Shown here: one piece after another, positions 58,231 to 64,000 of the stretch
How the letters are laid out: each line of letters opens with the position of its first letter
Position numbering within the stretch: the first letter of the stretch is position 1
NCBI GenBank assembly: GCA_023634235.1
Contig: JAMKCF010000074.1
Location: 186,001 to 250,000, forward strand
Direction of reading: 5' to 3'
Length of the DNA: 64,000 nucleotides
From: Pisaster brevispinus
Lineage: Eukaryota > Echinodermata > Asteroidea > Forcipulatida > Asteriidae
Notes under the pieces: model-generated
What the model was told of the DNA's origin: nothing
The model's database searches: none
The model's input: only the letters and a program-made list of their open reading frames with translations
Made by a program: the position numbers and the translations under genes

Positions 58231-61200
58231 TGACAGGTAGTACCCTGTCGCTATTTTGAATTTGGGGGTCAAAAACAAAAGTGCGATTTGACGGTGCAGC
58301 GTTCTAGACTAGACTTCCCTTCCCGACGCCATCTTTCTTGCCCCAAAAACCTCAATAATTCATGGAATAAAATGGTTGCGGCCTTCAAATTCCAACCAGC
58401 TCCGTCGGGGGAGGTGTCTGCAAAAAGTGATCGCCGAAAATCGCCATGTTACCGGGGGTCGAATTTTGGGAATATTTGACAGGTAGTACCCTGTCGCCAT
58501 TTTGATTTTTGGGGTCGAAAACAAAAGTGCGATTTGACGGTGCAGCGTTCTAGACTAGACTTCCCTGAAGACCTTTTCTGTGTGGGGACATGGCCAAATC
58601 CCAAAACCTGGGCAATTAGGAGCTTTCTAGCAAAAAGTGACGCCATCTTTGTTGCCCAAAAAACCTCAATAATTCATGGAATAAAATGGTTGCGGCCTTC
58701 AAATTCCAACCAGCACCGTCGGGGGAGGTGTCTGCAAAAAGTGATCGCCGAAAATCGCCATGTTACCGGGGGTCGAATTTTGGGAATATTTGACAGATAG
58801 TACCCTGTCGCCATTTTGATTTTTGGGGTCGAAAACAAAAGTGCGATTTGACGGTGCAGCGTTCTAGACTAGACTTCCCTGAAGACCTTTTCTGTGTGGG
58901 GACATGGCCAAATCCCAAAACCTGGGCAATTAGGAGCTTTCTAGCAAAAAGTGACGCCATCTTTGTTGCCCAAAAAACCTCAATAATTCATGGAATAAAA
59001 TGCTTGCGGCCTTCAAATTCCAACCAGCACCGTCGGGGGAGGTGTCTGCAAAAAGTGATCGCCGAAAATCGCCATGTTACCGGGGGTCGAATTTTGGGAA
59101 TATTTGACAGGTAGTACCCTGTCGCCATTTTGATTTTTGGGGTCGAAAACAAAAGTGCGATTTGACGGTGCAGCGTTCTAGACTAGACTTCCCTGAAGAC
59201 CTTTTCTGTGTGGGGACATGGCCAAATCCCAAAACCTGGGCAATTAGGAGCTTTCTAGCAAAAAGTGACGCCATCTTTGTTGCCCAAAAAACCTCAATAA
59301 TTCATGGAATAAAATGGTTGCGGCCTTCAAATTCCAACCAGCACCGTCGGGGGACGTGTCTGCAAAAAGTGATCGCCGAAAATCGCCATGTTACCGGGGG
59401 TCGAATTTTGGGAATATTTGACAGGTAGTACCCTGTCGCCATTTTGATTTTTGGGGTCGAAAACAAAAGTGCGATTTGACGGTGCAGCGTTCTAGACTAG
59501 ACTTCCCTGAAGACCTTTTCTGTGTGGGGACATGGCCAAATCCCAAAACCTGGGCAATTAGGAGCTTTCTAGCAAAAAGTGACGCCATCTTTGTTGCCCA
59601 AAAAACCTCAATAATTCATGGAATAAAATGGTTGCGGCCTTCAAATTCCAACCAGCACCGTCGGGGGAGGTGTCTGCAAAAAGTGATCGCCGAAAATCGC
59701 CATGTTACCGGGGGTCGAATTTTGGGAATATTTGACAGGTAGTACCCTGTCGCCATTTTGATTTTTGGGGTCGAAAACAAAAGTGCGATTTGACGGTGCA
59801 GCGTTCTAGACTAGACTTCCCTGAAGACCTTTTCTGTGTGGGGACATGGCCAAATCCCAAAACCTGGGCAATTAGGAGCTTTCTAGCAAAAAGTGACGCC
59901 ATCTTTGTTGCCCAAAAAACCTCAATAATTCATGGAATAAAATGGTTGCGGCCTTCAAATTCCAACCAGCACCGTCGGGGGAGGTGTCTGCAAAAAGTGA
60001 TCGCCGAAAATCGCCATGTTACCGGGGGTCGAATTTTGGGAATATTTGACAGGTAGTACCCTGTCGCCATTTTGATTTTTGGGGTCGAAAACAAAAGTGC
60101 GATTTGACGGTGCAGCGTTCTAGACTAGACTTCCCTGAAGACCTTTTCTGTGTGGGGACATGGCCAAATCCCAAAACCTGGGCAATTAGGAGCTTTCTAG
60201 CAAAAAGTGACGCCATCTTTGTTGCCCAAAAAACCTCAATAATTCATGGAATAAAATGGTTGCGGCCTTCAAATTCCAACCAGCACCGTCGGGGGAGGTG
60301 TCTGCAAAAAGTGATCGCCGAAAATCGCCATGTTACCGGGGGTCGAATTTTGGGAATATTTGACAGGTAGTACCCTGTCGCCATTTTGATTTTTGGGGTC
60401 GAAAACAAAAGTGCGATTTGACGGTGCAGCGTTCTAGACTAGACTTCCCTGAAGAACTTTTCTGTGTGGGGACATGGCCAAATCCCAAAACCTGGGCAAT
60501 TAGGAGCTTTCTAGCAAAAAGTGACGCCATCTTTGTTGCCCAAAAAACCTCAATAATTCATGGAATAAAATGGTTGCGGCCTTCAAATTCCAACCAGCAC
60601 CGTCGGGGGAGGTGTCTGCAAAAAGTGATCGCCGAAAATTGCCATGTTACCGGGGGTCGAATTTTGGGAATATTTGACAGGTAGTACCCTGTCGCCATTT
60701 TGATTTTTGGGGTCGAAAACAAAAGTGCGATTTGACGGTGCAGCGTTCTAGACTAGACTTCCCTGAAGAACTTTTCTGTGTGGGGACATGGCCAAATCCC
60801 AAAACCTGGGCAATTAGGAGCTTTCTAGCAAAAAGTGACGCCATCTTTGTTGCCCAAAAAACCTCAATAATTCATGGAATAAAATGGTTGCGGCCTTCAA
60901 ATTCCAACCAGCACCGTCGGGGGAGGTGTCTGCAAAAAGTGATCGCCGAAAATCGCCATGTTACCGGGGGTCGAATTTTGGGAATATTTGACAGGTAGTA
61001 CCCTGTCGCCATTTTGATTTTTGGGGTCGAAAACAAAAGTGCGATTTGACGGTGCAGCGTTCTAGACTAGACTTCCCTGAAGACCTTTTCTGTGTGGGGA
61101 CATCGCCAAATCCCCAAACCTGGGCAATTAGGAGCTTTCTAGCAAAAACTGACGCCATCTTTGTTGCCCAAAAAACCTCAATAATTCATGGAATAAAATG

Positions 61201-64000
61201 GTTGCGGCCTTCAAATTCCAACCAGCACCGTCGGGGGAGGTGTCTGCAAAAAGTGATCGCCGAAAATCGCCATGTTACCGGGGGTCGAATTTTGGGAATA
61301 TTTGACAGGTAGTACCCTGTCGCCATTTAGATTTTTGGGGTCGAAAACAAAAGTGCGATTTGACGGTGCAGCGTTCTAGACTAGACTTCCCTGAAGACCT
61401 TTTCTGTGTGGGGACATGGCCAAATCCCAAAACCTGGGCAATTAGGAGCTTTCTAGCAAAAAGTGACGCCATCTTTGTTGCCCAAATAACCTCAATAATT
61501 CATGGAATAAAATGGTTGCGGCCTTCAAATTCCAACCAGCACCGTCGGGGGAGGTGTCTGCAAAAAGTGATCGCCGAAAATCGCCATGTTACCGGGGGTC
61601 GAATTTTGGGAATATTTGACAGGTAGTACCCTGTCGCCATTTTGATTTTTGGGGTCGAAAACAAAAGTGCGATTTGACGGTGCAGCGTTCTAGACTAGAC
61701 TTCCCTGAAGACCTTTTCTGTGTGGGGACATGGCCAAATCCCAAAACCTGGGCAATTAGGAGCTTTCTAGCAAAAAGTGACGCCATCTTTGTTGCCCAAA
61801 AAACCTCAATAATTCATGGAATAAAATGGTTGCGGCCTTCAAATTCCAACCAGCACCGTCGGGGGAGGTGTCTGCAAAAAGTGATCGCCGAAAATCGCCA
61901 TGTTACCGGGGGTCGAATTTTGGGAATATTTGACAGGTAGTACCCTGTCGCCATTTTGATTTTTGGGGTCGAAAACAAAAGTGCGATTTGACGGTGCAGC
62001 GTTCTAGACTAGACTTCCCTGAAGACCTTTTCTGTGTGGGGACATGGCCAAATCCCAAAACCTGGGCAATTAGGAGCTTTCTACCAAAAAGTGACGCCAT
62101 CTTTGTTGGCCCAAAAACCTCAATAATTCATGGAATAAAATTCGTTGCGGTCTTCAAATTCGAACCAGCACCATCGGGGGAGCTGTCCGCAAAAAGTGAT
62201 CGCCAAAAATCGGCATGTTACCGGGGGTCGAATTTGGGGAATATTTGACAGGTAGTACCCTGTCGCCATTTTGATTTTTGGGGTCGAAAACAAAAGTGCG
62301 ATTTGACGGTGCAGCGTTCTAGACTAGACTTCCCTGAAGACCTTTTCTGTGTGGGGACATGGCCAAATCCCAAAACCTGGGCAATTAGGAGCTTTCTAGC
62401 AAAAAGTGACGCCATCTTTGTTGCCCAAAAAACCTCAATAATTCATGGAATAAAATGGTTGCGGCCTTCAAATTCCAACCAGCACCGTCGGGGGAGGTGT
62501 CTGCAAAATGTGATCGCCGAAAATCGCCATGTTACCGGGGGTCGAATTTTGGGAATATTTGACAGGTAGTACCCTGTCGCCATTTTGATTTTAGGGGTCG
62601 AAAACAAAAGTGCGATTTGACGGTGCAGCGTTCTAGACTAGACTTCCCTGGAGACCTTTTCTGTGTGGGGACATGGCCAAATCCCAAAACCTGGGCAATT
62701 AGGAGCTTCCTAGCAAAAAGTGACGCCATCTTTGTTGCCCAAAAAACCTCAATAATTCATGGAATAAAATGCTTGCGGCCTTCAAATTCCAACCAGCACC
62801 GTCAGGGGAGGTGTCTGCAAAAAGTGATCGCCGAAAATCGCCATGTTACCGGGGGTCGAATTTTGGGAATATTTGACAGGTAGTACCCTGTCGCCATTTT
62901 GATTTTTGGGGTCGAAAACAAAAGTGCGATTTGACGGTGCAGCGTTCTAGACTAGACTTCCCTGAAGACCTTTTCTGTGTGGGGACATGGCCAAATCCCA
63001 AAACCTGGGCAATTAGGAGCTTTCTAGCAAAAAGTGACGCCATCTTTGTTGCCCAAAAAACCTCAATAATTCATGGAATAAAATGGTTGCGGCCTTCAAA
63101 TTCCAACCAGCACCGTCGGGGGAGGTGTCTGCAAAAAGTGATCGCCGAAAATCGCCATGTTACCGGGGGTCGAATTTTGGGAATATTTGACAGGTAGTAC
63201 CCTGTCGCCATTTTGATTTTTGGGGTCGAAAACAAAAGTGCGATTTGACGGTGCAGCGTTCTAGACTAGACTTCCCTGAAGACCTTTTCTGTGTGGGGAC
63301 ATCGCCAAATCCCAAAACCTGGGCAATTAGGAGCTTTCTAGCAAAAAGTGACGCCATCTTTGTTGCCCAAAAAACCTCAATAATTCATGGAATAAAATGG
63401 TTGCGGCCTTCAAATTCCAACCAGCACCGTCGGGGGAGGTGTCTGCAAAAAGTGATCGCCGAAAATCGCCATGTTACCGGGGGTCGAATTTTGGGAATAT
63501 TTGACAGGTAGTACCCTGTCGCCATTTTGATTTTTGGGGTCGAAAACAAAAGTGCGATTTGACGGTGCAGCGTTCTAGACTAGACTTCCCTGAAGACCTT
63601 TTCTGTGTGGGGACATGGCCAAATCCCAAAACCTGGGCAATTAGGAGCTTTCTAGCAAAAAGTGACGCCATCTTTGTTGCCCAAAAAACCTCAATAATTC
63701 ATGGAATAAAATGGTTGCGGCCTTCAAATTCCAACCAGCACCGTCGGGGGAGGTGTCTGCAAAAAGTGATCGCCGAAAATCGCCATGTTACCGGGGGTCG
63801 AATTTTGGGAATATTTGACAGGTAGTACCCTGTCGCCATTTTGATTTTTGGGGTCGAAAACAAAAGTGCGATTTGACGGTGCAGCGTTCTAGACTAGACT
63901 TCCCTGAAGACCTTTTCTGTGTGGGGACATGGCCAAATCCCAAAACCTGGGCAATTAGGAGCTTTCTACCAAAAAGTGACGCCATCTTTGTTGCCCAAAA
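58231..64000 (+). repeat. 314-bp satellite array, about 18.5 copies, continuing past the window
   Basis: The monomer begins at GACAGGTAGTACCCTGTC. Starts fall every 314 bp from 58479 to 63818 (one spacing is 315). The first monomer (58231-58478) lacks the ~68-bp segment GAAGACCTTTTCTG...CAAAAAGT and is 246-248 bp. Most copies differ by only 0-4 bases; the copy at about 61933-62247 is the most diverged. Each monomer holds open frames of 88 codons on plus and 65 on minus, but 314 is not divisible by three, so frames break at every copy and no repeat protein is encoded. Three CGCCAT motifs per monomer match the YY1 core. Confidence 0.97.

Noticed and set aside
58288..63985. Repeated 88-codon (plus) and 65-codon (minus) open frames
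   Set aside because: They are incidental frames of a 314-bp satellite; the period is not a multiple of three and there is no domain or gene structure.
58231..64000. CRISPR array
   Set aside because: Units are contiguous 314-bp monomers without unique spacers, in a eukaryotic context.

Overview
The window looks like AT-rich nuclear DNA from a marine deuterostome invertebrate, most likely an echinoderm (sea star or relative). The reasons are large noncoding stretches, TTAGGG-type telomeric DNA, many short non-autonomous DNA transposons, a CR1/L2-type LINE carrying a 2A-like motif, a tRNA-derived SINE, and immunoglobulin-superfamily receptors with tyrosine-motif tails. The species assignment is inference. 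There are no bacterial-style operons, CRISPR arrays or intact cellular RNA genes.

Layout. 1-11.4 kb is AT-rich noncoding DNA with an old ~1.6-kb tandem duplication, a minisatellite, a 17-bp perfect hairpin and several MITEs. 11.45-14.2 kb is a decayed satellite of roughly 150-180 bp units within which CCCTAA telomeric repeats have expanded. 14.2-32 kb holds MITEs, a ~2.2-kb tandem segmental duplication (24.4-27.4 kb), a tRNA-derived SINE and a LINE 3' fragment. 32.13-33.68 kb, minus strand, carries two recognisable exons of a broken queuosine-salvage gene (QNG1/DUF2419); one of them has a second copy at 55.65-55.80 kb with the same frameshift.

35.7-45.2 kb is the main protein-coding locus: two tandem, intronless, three-Ig-domain transmembrane receptor genes. 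The first (40380-41840) is intact and its tail has ITIM/ITSM-like tyrosine motifs. The second (43384-45192) has a closely related ectodomain and a quite different tyrosine-rich tail, but is interrupted by two in-frame stops. A 4.2-kb giant palindromic element (35822-40032) flanked by TTAA is inserted in the upstream region of the first gene; the second gene preserves the empty site.

45.5-50.3 kb holds a LINE-type 3' tail, a THAP-domain fragment and a nearly full-length LINE (46763-50161) with endonuclease and reverse transcriptase in one frame, interrupted by two stops. Its N-terminus has a signal-peptide-like segment followed by a 2A-like motif. 52.98-53.58 kb is a piggyBac-type MITE and 56.39-56.85 kb a long-TIR MITE. 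From 58.2 kb to the end runs a homogeneous 314-bp satellite; every monomer contains three YY1-like CGCCAT motifs.

The only apparently functional cellular gene seen is the first Ig receptor. Together with its neighbour it resembles a paired-receptor arrangement (shared ectodomain, divergent signalling tails), surrounded and remodelled by transposable elements.
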